A DNA stretch of 64,000 nt from Salibaculum sp035270045 (GTDB taxonomy: Bacteria > Pseudomonadota > Alphaproteobacteria > Rhodobacterales > Rhodobacteraceae), in contig NZ_DATFIP010000058.1 in NCBI RefSeq assembly GCF_035270045.1, positions 1 through 64,000 on the forward strand, read 5' to 3'. The notes below the pieces were generated by a model that saw only the letters and a list, made by a program, of their open reading frames with translations, was not told the origin of the DNA and ran no database searches. Positions 1 to 7,696 of this stretch are shown piece by piece; within the stretch, counting starts at the first letter, position 1; every line of letters begins with the position of its first letter. The translations under genes and the position numbers were made by a program.

Positions 1-871
1 AGAAGTCGAAATCCGCGTCTTCCGGGAAGAAGGTCGGAATGAACGACGCCTGGCGGTGCATCAGGCAGGTCGGCGGCACCGAGAACACGCCGTCGGGCGA
101 ATCCCGGAAGTCGGTCTGCACGACTTCGGACGGTGTCATGCCGGTATAGTCTTCGTTCCGCGCGAAAGACCCAAAGGTCTCGATCGCGTTCACGACGCGC
201 TCGTCGTCGAAGGGGATCTCGTTTGCGACCCACTGGTCGTACACCTCCAGCGGCTGGGTGCGCAGCATGATGTCCTCGACCCAGTCGGTGGCCGGCCAGC
301 CGGTGGCGCCGCCGGACCCCAGGCCGATGCACCAGGGCGTTTCGCCGTCGGCAACCATCTGGTCGGTCAGCGCCTTGAGCTCTTCCATGGTCTCGGGGAT
401 CTCGTAGCCCGCGTCCTCGAAGTTCTCGGGCACGTACCAGACCAGCGATTTCACATCGACCTTGTAGAACATGCCGTAGAGGTTTTCCTCGCCGTTCTCG
501 TTGGCGAAGGTCGCCAGGTCGACCCAGGATTGGCCGGCGGCGTAGTTCTCGCGAATCCAGTCGGCGGTGCCGTCCTCAAGCGGGGCCAGGAAGCCGCTGG
601 ACGCCATGTCGGACGCAAGGCCGGGCTGCGGGAACACGGCAACGTTCGGGGCCGAGCCCGCCTCCGCATCGACCATGATCTGCTGTTCGAAGCTGTCCGA
701 GCCGACGTAGCTGACATCGTAGCCCGACTGTTCCGCGAATGCATCCAGAACGGCCTCGACGTTTGCCTGGTCCGGCCCCAACCACGGACCGAAAACGGTC
801 AGGTCCTGGGCCGACGCCATTCCGGCGGTCAGGGCGACGGCGGCTGCACCGGTGAGCAGGGTCTTTTTCAT
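1..871 (-). CDS. aglE: Alpha-glucoside ABC transporter substrate-binding protein, AglE-like (3' end outside window)
   Basis: The frame is open from the ATG at 871 to the left edge, so about the first 290 residues are present. Residues 1-22 are a Sec signal peptide (KK, hydrophobic core, ending MASA), so the mature protein is periplasmic. The family is the group 1 sugar-binding proteins, and the sequence resembles AglE, which delivers alpha-glucosides (sucrose, maltose, trehalose) to the AglFGK permease. Seen features include the FGPWLGPDQ start of the mature chain and the GATGWPATDW segment. GGGAGGA sits 5 bases before the ATG. The gene is divergent from the LacI-type regulator at 1129, from which it is separated by two operator-like palindromes. 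The permease genes should lie beyond the left edge. Assignment to AglE is by recognition of the family; the sugar is inferred. Confidence 0.88.
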   Translation of the reverse strand, partial: MKKTLLTGAAAVALTAGMASAQDLTVFGPWLGPDQANVEAVLDAFAEQSGYDVSYVGSDSFEQQIMVDAEAGSAPNVAVFPQPGLASDMASSGFLAPLEDGTADWIRENYAAGQSWVDLATFANENGEENLYGMFYKVDVKSLVWYVPENFEDAGYEIPETMEELKALTDQMVADGETPWCIGLGSGGATGWPATDWVEDIMLRTQPLEVYDQWVANEIPFDDERVVNAIETFGSFARNEDYTGMTPSEVVQTDFRDSPDGVFSVPPTCLMHRQASFIPTFFPEDADFDF

Positions 872-949
872 GAGTATCCTCCCAATTGCGCGGAAACCGC
901 GCGTGACTGCAGTCTTGAACAAGCGCGAGACCGGTCCTGCGACTCGGCC

Positions 950-961
950 CAAAGCGCTTTG
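950..961. promoter_or_regulatory. LacI-family operator candidate O1
   Basis: CAAAGCGCTTTG is a perfect 12-base palindrome with the central CG typical of LacI-family operators. It lies 79 bases before the aglE-like start and 168 bases before the regulator start, in the divergent promoter region. It is probably the main site for the LacI-type protein encoded at 1129. Confidence 0.6.
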
Positions 962-1104
962 AGTATCCACAGCCTTGAAGCAATCCCGCCACCCTGTCAA
1001 CGCTGCACCTGCAGCATACAGATTTCTGCAATTGCATCCTATCTATACGGATTCTCATTGATTTTTGGCGCGGGACAAGAAAGGATGCACGCCAGCCCGT
1101 TTCC

Positions 1105-1116
1105 CAAAGCGTTTTC
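1105..1116. promoter_or_regulatory. LacI-family operator candidate O2
   Basis: CAAAGCGTTTTC repeats the left half and centre of the palindrome at 950-961 and is degenerate in its right half. It ends 12 bases before the regulator's ATG, a position suited to autoregulation. The two sites are 155 bases apart, which would allow looping. Confidence 0.5.
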
Positions 1117-1128
1117 AATAATCCGCCC

Positions 1129-2157
1129 ATGAACCTCAAGGAACTCTCCGCCAAGCTGAACCTCTCGCCGACCACGGTGAGCCGGGCGCTCAACGGCTAT
1201 CCCGAGGTCAAGGAGGAGACCCGGCGGCGTGTTCTGGACGCGGCCAGCCGCTATGACTATTCACCCAACGCCCGCGCCCAGGGGCTGGCAACCGGGCGAT
1301 CCCAGGCCATCGGCCACGTCATACCCTTGTCGACGAAACATGAAATGGTGAACCCGATCTTCGGCGATTTCATCGCCGGCGCGGGCGAGACCTATTCCAG
1401 CCACGGCTACGAGATGCTGATCTCGGTTGTCGAGGACGACCGCGCCGATGACGCCTATCGCTCGCTCAAGCGGCGCGGCGTGGTCGATGGTGTCATCGTG
1501 CACGGCCCGCGCATGGAGGATTCACGCATTCCGATGCTGCAGGAGCTGGGCCTGCCCTTCGTGGTGCACGGGCGCGCCTCGGGGCTGGCCCAGGACTATT
1601 CCTGGCTGGACGTGAACAACCGCCGCGCCTTCCAGCGCGCCACCGACTTCCTGCTCGACCTCGGGCATCGCCGCATCGCACTGCTCAACGGGCTGGAAAC
1701 AATGGATTTCGCCGCCCGCCGCCGCGCGGGCTTCGAGGCGGCGCTGACAGCGCGCGGCCTCAACCCCGACCCGGGACTGGAGGTCAGCGGCGAGATGACC
1801 GAGGCCATGGGACACGGCAGCGCGCTGGCGCTGCTGGACCGGCCGATGCCGCCGACCGCCTTTGTGGTCTCCTCGATGATCAGCGCCATGGGCGTGCGCC
1901 GCGCGCTCGAGGATCGTGGCCTGCGCATGGGACAGGATGTCTCGGTCGTCACCCACGACGACGCCCTGTCCTATTTCACCAGCGGGGCCGATGTGCCGCT
2001 GTTCACCTCGACCCGATCCTCTGTGCGCGAGGCGGGTCGACAAGTGGCGCAAATGCTGATCGACAGGATCGACACGCCCGATGCCCCGCCCCGGCAGGTC
2101 CTGCTGGAAGCGGAACTGACCGTCGGCCGCTCGACCGGTCCGGCTCCGAAACAGTGA
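1129..2157 (+). CDS. aglR: LacI-family transcriptional regulator (AglR-like)
   Basis: A 342-residue LacI/GalR repressor. Residues 1-50 form the helix-turn-helix (KELSAKLNLSPTTVSRALNG) followed by the hinge region; residues 60-340 are the periplasmic-binding-protein-like sensor domain. It is encoded divergently from an alpha-glucoside binding protein and just upstream of a GH1 glycosidase, the arrangement of alpha-glucoside (agl) control regions in alphaproteobacteria, so the likely effector is an alpha-glucoside or glucose. Two CAAAGCG operator-like sites lie upstream. The ATG at 1129 has no clear ribosome-binding site, but the HTH starts at once, so an earlier start is unlikely. The stop overlaps the ribosome-binding site of the next gene, indicating cotranscription. 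Confidence 0.85.
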   Translation: MNLKELSAKLNLSPTTVSRALNGYPEVKEETRRRVLDAASRYDYSPNARAQGLATGRSQAIGHVIPLSTKHEMVNPIFGDFIAGAGETYSSHGYEMLISVVEDDRADDAYRSLKRRGVVDGVIVHGPRMEDSRIPMLQELGLPFVVHGRASGLAQDYSWLDVNNRRAFQRATDFLLDLGHRRIALLNGLETMDFAARRRAGFEAALTARGLNPDPGLEVSGEMTEAMGHGSALALLDRPMPPTAFVVSSMISAMGVRRALEDRGLRMGQDVSVVTHDDALSYFTSGADVPLFTSTRSSVREAGRQVAQMLIDRIDTPDAPPRQVLLEAELTVGRSTGPAPKQ

Positions 2158-2165
2158 GGACACTG

Positions 2166-3491
2166 ATGGATTTCAAACGCTCCGACTTCCCCGAGGACTT
2201 CCTGTTCGGCGCCGCGACCGCGGCCTACCAGATCGAGGGATCGGCCCATGGCGGCGCCGGATCCTGCCACTGGGACAGCTACGCGCGGGTTCCCGGCAAC
2301 GTCATCGGGGCCGAAGACGGCAGCCGCGCCTGCGACCACTATCTGCACTGGAAGGCCGACCTCGACCTGCTGCGCGCGGCCGGAATGGACGCCTATCGTT
2401 TCTCGACTTCCTGGGCGCGGGTCCTGCCCGAGGGGCGCGGGCCGGTGAACGTCGAAGCGCTGGATTTCTACGACCGGCTGGTGGACGGTATGCTGGAACG
2501 GGGCCTGAAGCCGTTTCACACGATCTATCACTGGGAAATGCCCTCGGCACTGGCCGACCTGGGCGGTTGGACCAATCCCGACGTGCACAAGTGGTTTGCC
2601 GAATTCACGCAGGTCATCACGCGCAAGATCGGCGACCGTGTCCACGCCACCGCCACGATCAACGAACCCTGGTGCGTGGCCTACCTGTCGCATTTCCTGG
2701 GCCATCATGCGCCCGGCCTGCGCGATATCCGCGCCACTGCACGGGCCATGCACCACGTCCTCAAGGCGCATGGCGCGGCCATGGAAGTGCTGCGCGCCGA
2801 GGGGCGGGAAAACTGCGGCATCGTGCTGAACTTCGAGGCCGACGCCCCGGCCGAGGACGGCCCCGAACACGCCGCCGCCGCGGCCCGCCAGGACGCGATC
2901 ATGAACCGCTGGTTCCTTGAGGGGGTCACCCGCGGCAGCTACCCCGAGGAGGCGCTGGAAGGGCTTGAACCCCACCTGCCCGCGGGCTGGCAGGACGACA
3001 TGGCGGCAATCTCGCAGCCAATCGACTGGCTGGGTGTGAACTATTACACGCGCGGGCTGATGCGGGCCGCTCCCGACATGGCCTGGCCCTCCATGGAACC
3101 GGTGCCCGGCCCCCTGCCCAAGACCCAGATGGGCTGGGAGATTTTTCCACAGGGGCTGGAGGACAGGCTGACCCTTCTGTCACGCGACTACCTGGGCGAT
3201 CTGCCAGTCTATGTGACCGAAAACGGCATGGCCTGGGATGACCAGGTGATCGACGGCGCGGTCCACGACCCCGCCCGCATCCGCTTCATATCGGACCATG
3301 TCGGCGCCACGCAAAACGCCATGACGCAAGGAACCAACGTGAAGGGCTTCTTCTACTGGTCGTTGCTGGACAATTACGAATGGGCCTTCGGCTATGAAAA
3401 GCGGTTCGGCATGGTGCACGTTGACTACCAGACCATGAAACGGACGCCCAAGGCCTCTTATCACGAGTTTGCCAAGGCGCTCACGCGGTAA
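2166..3491 (+). CDS. GH1 family beta-glucosidase/glycosidase
   Basis: A 441-residue glycoside hydrolase family 1 enzyme, full length for the family (about 440-460). It hydrolyses beta-glucosides by the retaining mechanism. The acid/base glutamate is E167 in TINEPW and the nucleophile is E352 in VTENGM; the N-terminal FLFGAATAAYQIEG signature and the C-terminal WSLLDNYEWAFGY motif are both present. There is no signal peptide, so it acts on imported sugars in the cytoplasm. The ATG at 2166 is chosen because GAGGA (2156-2160) sits 5 bases upstream; an in-frame GTG at 2154 lies inside the preceding stop region. It starts 8 bases after the regulator's stop, so it belongs to the same operon. The exact aglycone preference is not readable from sequence. 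Confidence 0.9.
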   Translation: MDFKRSDFPEDFLFGAATAAYQIEGSAHGGAGSCHWDSYARVPGNVIGAEDGSRACDHYLHWKADLDLLRAAGMDAYRFSTSWARVLPEGRGPVNVEALDFYDRLVDGMLERGLKPFHTIYHWEMPSALADLGGWTNPDVHKWFAEFTQVITRKIGDRVHATATINEPWCVAYLSHFLGHHAPGLRDIRATARAMHHVLKAHGAAMEVLRAEGRENCGIVLNFEADAPAEDGPEHAAAAARQDAIMNRWFLEGVTRGSYPEEALEGLEPHLPAGWQDDMAAISQPIDWLGVNYYTRGLMRAAPDMAWPSMEPVPGPLPKTQMGWEIFPQGLEDRLTLLSRDYLGDLPVYVTENGMAWDDQVIDGAVHDPARIRFISDHVGATQNAMTQGTNVKGFFYWSLLDNYEWAFGYEKRFGMVHVDYQTMKRTPKASYHEFAKALTR

Positions 3492-3570
3492 GGGCGTACC
3501 ACGGGGTGTCGGATTGCGATTGTCGCATCCTTGGTCCGATCGACTATCGCGATACCGCCTCGGCGGCGCC

Positions 3571-4407
3571 CTAAACTACCTCCTGGCGCTGGGTCCCAAG
3601 CCCCTCGACCGTCAGTTCCATGACATCGCCGGGTCGCAGGAACCGCTGGGGACGCCGCCCCATGCCCACGCCCGAGGGGGTGCCGGTGGCGATAATGTCG
3701 CCCGGCTGCAGCACCATGAATTCGCTCAGGTGGCTGACGATCTCGGCAACCGGGAAGATCATGTCGGCCGTTGTCGAATCCTGCATGACCTCGCCGTTCA
3801 GCGTCAGGCTCAGCCCCAGCGCCTGGGGGTCTGGGACCTCGTCCGCCGTGACCAGCCAGGGGCCGACGGGGCCGAACCCGGGCGCCGACTTGCCCTTGAT
3901 CCACTGTCCGCCGCGGTCCAGCTGGTAGCTGCGTTCCGAAATGTCGTTGATCACGCAATAGCCCGAGACATGCGCCAGCGCCGCGTCCGCGGTCACACGG
4001 TAAGCCTCGTGCCCGATCACCACGCCCAGCTCGACCTCCCAGTCGGTCTTCTGACTGCCCTTCGGGATCGTCACCCGGTCATCCGGTCCTGACAGGGCCG
4101 AGACGGCCTTGGAAAACAGGATCGGCTCGGCCGGGGTGTCCTGGCCGGCCTCGGCGGCGTGCTTGGCGTAGTTCAGCCCGATGCAGAAGAAGTTCGGCAC
4201 ATGGGCCAGGCAGGCCCCGATGCGGCCCGGGTCGTCCACCAAGGGCAGGTCGGCGGGATCGATCGCCGCCAGTTCGGCCAGGGCCTCGGTCGAGACCGTC
4301 GGCCCGGCGAAATCCGCCACGACACCGCTGAGGCCGCGCACCCGGCCCTCTTTGTCCAGCAGGCCGGGTTTCTCGGCGCCCAGATCTCCGTAACGCAGGA
4401 ATTTCAT
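3571..4407 (-). CDS. Fumarylacetoacetate hydrolase family protein
   Basis: A 278-residue FAH-superfamily enzyme. Members cleave or decarboxylate 2,4-dioxo acids, or act as ureidoglycolate lyases or acylpyruvate hydrolases, using a divalent metal held by three acidic residues. The catalytic domain starts around residue 75 (FFCIGLNYAKHAAE), contains the metal-ligand segment WEVELGVVIG, and ends with the ATGTPSGVGMG signature. The N-terminal MKFLRYGD...KPGLLD segment is typical of the subgroup often annotated as ureidoglycolate lyase or diketo-deoxy-sugar-acid hydrolase; the substrate cannot be decided. The ATG at 4407 has GGAGGGAG 5 bases upstream. It is convergent with the GH1 gene and lies 85 bases from arsJ on the same strand, probably as a separate unit. 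Confidence 0.85.
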   Translation of the reverse strand: MKFLRYGDLGAEKPGLLDKEGRVRGLSGVVADFAGPTVSTEALAELAAIDPADLPLVDDPGRIGACLAHVPNFFCIGLNYAKHAAEAGQDTPAEPILFSKAVSALSGPDDRVTIPKGSQKTDWEVELGVVIGHEAYRVTADAALAHVSGYCVINDISERSYQLDRGGQWIKGKSAPGFGPVGPWLVTADEVPDPQALGLSLTLNGEVMQDSTTADMIFPVAEIVSHLSEFMVLQPGDIIATGTPSGVGMGRRPQRFLRPGDVMELTVEGLGTQRQEVV

Positions 4408-4492
4408 CTGTCTCCCTCCCATCGGCGCCTGTGCCGCGCCTGTATGCCTATGCGGCGTGGTAGGGCACGCAGCACGAAAAGACAAACGGCCC

Positions 4493-5749
4493 TCAGCCGC
4501 CGCGCAACCGCCCAGATGCAGCCGCACTCAGCGCCACCATCACCGAGGCCGTTCCCAGCATCAGGGGCAGCCCTCCAAACTGGTAGGTCAACCCGGACAG
4601 AACCGTGCCAAGAAGCCGGCCGCCCGCATTGGCCATGTAGTAGAAGCCCACGTCCATGGTCACGCGCTCGGCCCTTGTGAAGGCAAGGACCAAGTAGGAA
4701 TGTAGCGAGGAATTGATCGCGAAAAGCGCACCAAAGACCAGCAGGCCCCCGATCAAGGTTACCGTCAGCCACGTCTGCGGCTGATCGGAGGCCAGCGAGG
4801 CCACGGTCAGCCCAACGGGCACCACCAGCAATGCAAGGGCCCAGCCGCGTGCAGCACCCACAAGCTCGGCCTCGGGGCGCTTCGCAGCCCCCAGGAGCCG
4901 CGGGGCAATGGCCTGGACCGCACCATATAGGATGACCCAGACCGCCATGAATGTCCCTATCATGAAAAAGGCCGCACGGTTGCCTGCTTCGCTGCCATCC
5001 GACAGGACCGCGTAGAAATAGACCGGCAGGCCCACCACGAACCAGACATCGCGCGCGCCGAACAGGAACACGCGCGCGACCGACAGCCAATTCACGTCAG
5101 CGGACTTGGAAAAGACCTCGGCGAACTTCGCACCCTTGCGTCCGGAGGGCAGTCCAGCCGGCATGAACAGTGCCACCGCCAGCAGGATCAAGGCCAGAAC
5201 GGCGGCCATGCCCCATACCGCGCGCGTGAACCCGACAAGGCTCAGCAGCGCGGCGCCGAGCAGGAAGCCCAGCCCCTTGACCGCGTTCTTCGACCCGGTC
5301 AGCACGGCGACCCAACGGAACAGCCCGCCCTGCGCGGTCGGCGCCAGCAGCTTCACAGCAGATTTCGACGACATCTTGGCCAGGTCCTTGGCCACGCCCG
5401 ATGCCCCCTGCACCAGCATGACATAGGCCACTGACAGGCCCACGGCCCAGCCGGGGTCGAGCTGGGCCAAGGCAACAAGGGCGACCACCTGCAGCCCCAG
5501 CCCGGCATAAAGCGTGCTGGTCAGCCCGAAGCGCGCCGCGATCCACCCCGCGCAGAGGTTCGTGACCATCCCCGCGACTTCATAAAGAACGAAGAGATAG
5601 GCCAGCTGCACCGGCGAGAAGCCGAGCGTGTGAAAGTGTAGCAGCACCAGCATCCGCAGGGCGCCGTCGGTCAGCATGAAGGCCCAGTATGCCGCCGTGA
5701 CGGCGATATAGGCGCTCAGCCCCTCGGGCCGCTCGGTAGCCTCCGTCAA
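4493..5749 (-). CDS. arsJ: Organoarsenical efflux MFS transporter ArsJ
   Basis: A 418-residue major facilitator superfamily protein with about 12 hydrophobic segments and an AARFG loop after TM2. It follows a GAPDH gene with a 4-base overlap, and both follow an arsR-type regulator. This is the known arsenate-resistance arrangement: the GAPDH forms 1-arseno-3-phosphoglycerate and ArsJ expels it across the inner membrane, where it falls apart to arsenate. Sequence features such as the N-terminal AYWAFMLTDGALRMLVLLHF segment fit the ArsJ family. It is the last gene of a tight leftward operon. Function is inferred from family plus context, and both agree. Confidence 0.88.
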   Translation of the reverse strand: MTEATERPEGLSAYIAVTAAYWAFMLTDGALRMLVLLHFHTLGFSPVQLAYLFVLYEVAGMVTNLCAGWIAARFGLTSTLYAGLGLQVVALVALAQLDPGWAVGLSVAYVMLVQGASGVAKDLAKMSSKSAVKLLAPTAQGGLFRWVAVLTGSKNAVKGLGFLLGAALLSLVGFTRAVWGMAAVLALILLAVALFMPAGLPSGRKGAKFAEVFSKSADVNWLSVARVFLFGARDVWFVVGLPVYFYAVLSDGSEAGNRAAFFMIGTFMAVWVILYGAVQAIAPRLLGAAKRPEAELVGAARGWALALLVVPVGLTVASLASDQPQTWLTVTLIGGLLVFGALFAINSSLHSYLVLAFTRAERVTMDVGFYYMANAGGRLLGTVLSGLTYQFGGLPLMLGTASVMVALSAAASGRLRGG

Positions 5750-6744
5750 AGCGATGTCCCCACCACCCGCGCCACGTCCACCAGCCGGTGGGCATAGCCC
5801 ATCTCGTTGTCATACCAGGCATAGACCTTCACCTGTGTGCCGTTCACGACCATGGTCGAGGGCGCATCGACGATGCTGGACCGCGTGTCGTTGGTGTAGT
5901 CGGTCGAAACCAGCGGGCGGGTTTCATAACCGAGAATGCCGTTCAACTCGCCTTCGGCGGCGGTCTTGAACATGGCGTTGACCTCTTCGGCGGTGGTTTC
6001 CCGCTCAACCTCGAAGACGCAATCGGTCAGTGAGGCATTGAGCAGCGGCACCCGCACGGCATGGCCGTTCAGCCGGCCATTCAGGTCCGGATAGATCAGC
6101 GTGATCGCCGTGGCGCTGCCCGTGGTCGTGGGGATCAGCGAATTGAGCGCCGAGCGCGCGCGGCGCAGGTCCTTGGCGGGGCGGTCCACGATGGTTTGCG
6201 TGTTGGTCACATCGTGAATCGTGGTCATGGAACCGTGCTTGATGCCCAGTCCCTCGTGAATGACCTTGACCACCGGCGCGAGGCAATTGGTGGTGCAGGA
6301 GGCCGCCGTGACAATCCGGTGTCGCGCGGGGTCATAGCCGGCGTCGTTGACACCCATCACGATATTCGCCGTCGGCCCGTCCTTGACCGGGGCCGAGACC
6401 ACGACTTTCTGCACGCCCGCGTCGAAATAAGGGGTCAGCGCGGCCTCGGTCTTGAAGACGCCGGTGCAGTCGATAACCACGTCGACGCCCTCCAATGGCA
6501 AATCGGACAGGTCTTGCGTGCCGATGAAAGGCAGCTTGGTGCCATTTATGGTCACGCTGTCGGCATCGTGGCAGAATTCTGCATCCCAGTGCCCGTGCAC
6601 CGTGTCGAATTCCAGCAGGTGGGCGTGCATCTCGGGGCCGCCAACCGCGTCGTTGATCCAGGCGATATCCATCCCCCGGTCCAGCAGCGGTTTCAGGGCC
6701 AGCTTGCCGATCCGGCCAAGGCCGTTGAGCGCGTAAACAGTCAT
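5746..6744 (-). CDS. ArsJ-associated glyceraldehyde-3-phosphate dehydrogenase
   Basis: A 332-residue type I GAPDH of full length. The Rossmann signature NGLGRIGKLALK is at residues 7-18, the catalytic cysteine is in AASCTTNCLAP, the partner histidine is in SMTTIHDVTNTQ, and the C-terminal YDNEMGY motif is intact. Its position between an ArsR-ArsC fusion and arsJ, with 4-base ATGA overlaps on both sides, marks it as the arsenate-dedicated GAPDH. That enzyme arsenylates glyceraldehyde-3-phosphate to 1-arseno-3-phosphoglycerate, the ArsJ substrate. The central-metabolism GAPDH would be elsewhere; another GAPDH-family gene lies at the right edge of this window and is quite different in sequence. 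Confidence 0.9.
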   Translation of the reverse strand: MTVYALNGLGRIGKLALKPLLDRGMDIAWINDAVGGPEMHAHLLEFDTVHGHWDAEFCHDADSVTINGTKLPFIGTQDLSDLPLEGVDVVIDCTGVFKTEAALTPYFDAGVQKVVVSAPVKDGPTANIVMGVNDAGYDPARHRIVTAASCTTNCLAPVVKVIHEGLGIKHGSMTTIHDVTNTQTIVDRPAKDLRRARSALNSLIPTTTGSATAITLIYPDLNGRLNGHAVRVPLLNASLTDCVFEVERETTAEEVNAMFKTAAEGELNGILGYETRPLVSTDYTNDTRSSIVDAPSTMVVNGTQVKVYAWYDNEMGYAHRLVDVARVVGTSL

Positions 6745-7577
6745 GTGTCGTCTTTCGTTTGGCCGATGTCATCAACGGCCTGTTGCAGGGACATACGGCC
6801 CAGTTCTCGAATTGGCAGCGCGGTGAAGGCCGCGATGCGGCGTTGGAGCGCGCCGTAGGTATTCTGGAAGGCAAGGCTCTTTTCGGCGTCCGTGCCCTCG
6901 ACCTTGACCGGATCGGGCAGCCCCCAATGGGCACTGACAGGCTGGCCGTCCCAAGCGGGGCAGTCCTCGTTCGCGGCCTGGTTGCAGACCGTGAAAACGA
7001 AGTCGAACCCCGGCGCGTCCCCGGCCTGGAATTCGCTCATGTGCTTGGCGCGCAGAACATTCGTGTCATGACCCTTCTGGTCCAGCACCTCGACCGCGAA
7101 AGGGTTGAGTTCAGAGTTCGGCGTGGTCCCGGCCGACCAGGCCTCGAACCGGTCGCCCGCCGTATGCCGCAGGATGGATTCGGCAAAGATCGAGCGGGCG
7201 GAATTGCCGGTGCAAAGGAAGAGTACCCTGTATTTCCGGTCGGTCTCCGGGGACATGGCCGGCCTGCGCTGTTGGCCGGTCAGGCAAAGATCGACCCGGC
7301 CGCGGCAACAATCCAGAAAGAGATCGTCGAAGAGGCGCTGCGCCACCTCCATCTCGACCGTGTAGCGCAGCGAGGTGCCGTCGCGCTGCTGGCTGATCAG
7401 TCCGGCCCGGGACAAGGCGGACAGATAGGCCGAGGTCGTACTGGGCTGGGCCTCGATGGCCTGCGCGATTTCCTGCGCCGGGACACGGTCGGGATAGCGT
7501 CGCATGAGCAGCCTGTAGATGGCAAGCCGCTGGGGGTGGCCAAGGGTCGCGAGGCGGGCGGGACTTTCCATTTCCAT
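6741..7577 (-). CDS. ArsR repressor fused to LMW-PTP-type arsenate reductase ArsC
   Basis: A 278-residue two-domain protein. Residues 1-95 are an ArsR-type winged helix (LGHPQRLAIYRLLMRR at the start), with cysteines at 90, 91 and 98 (FLDCCRGRVDLC) that could bind arsenite. Residues 115-255 are a low-molecular-weight phosphatase/arsenate reductase domain with the P-loop CTGNSARS at 122-129 and a later DFVFTVC segment. The fusion would combine sensing or repression with reduction of arsenate to arsenite. It is the first gene of the operon and overlaps the GAPDH by 4 bases. Starts at 7577 (MEMES) and 7571 are both possible; neither has a good ribosome-binding site, so the transcript may be leaderless. 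No arsB/acr3 arsenite exporter is seen nearby. Confidence 0.85.
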   Translation of the reverse strand: MEMESPARLATLGHPQRLAIYRLLMRRYPDRVPAQEIAQAIEAQPSTTSAYLSALSRAGLISQQRDGTSLRYTVEMEVAQRLFDDLFLDCCRGRVDLCLTGQQRRPAMSPETDRKYRVLFLCTGNSARSIFAESILRHTAGDRFEAWSAGTTPNSELNPFAVEVLDQKGHDTNVLRAKHMSEFQAGDAPGFDFVFTVCNQAANEDCPAWDGQPVSAHWGLPDPVKVEGTDAEKSLAFQNTYGALQRRIAAFTALPIRELGRMSLQQAVDDIGQTKDDT

Positions 7578-7599
7578 ATTTCATGAATATTCGAAATAT
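7576..7599. promoter_or_regulatory. ArsR-type operator candidate overlapping the ars operon start
   Basis: ATATTTC and GAAATAT form a perfect inverted repeat at 7576-7582 and 7593-7599, with nested palindromes TTCATGAA (7580-7587), GAATATTC (7585-7592) and TTCGAA (7590-7595). The AT-rich dyads resemble ArsR/SmtB operators, and the position over the start codon fits autorepression. Confidence 0.5.
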
Positions 7600-7632
7600 C
7601 GATCCGTGCAAGTGACGGTTTTGTAACAGGCA

Positions 7633-7662
7633 AGGCCCGCCATGCTTTCGCATGACGGGCCT
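7633..7662 (-). terminator. Terminator of the ectABC-ask operon
   Basis: AGGCCCG (7633-7639) pairs with CGGGCCT (7656-7662) and CATGC (7641-7645) with GCATG (7650-7654), around a 4-base loop and one mismatch. It lies 34 bases beyond the stop of ask in the direction of transcription. There is no long T run, so termination may be only partly intrinsic. Confidence 0.5.
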
Positions 7663-7696
7663 GACGTGTCTTGCTCCGGGTGGCCGGGGGGCCTGT

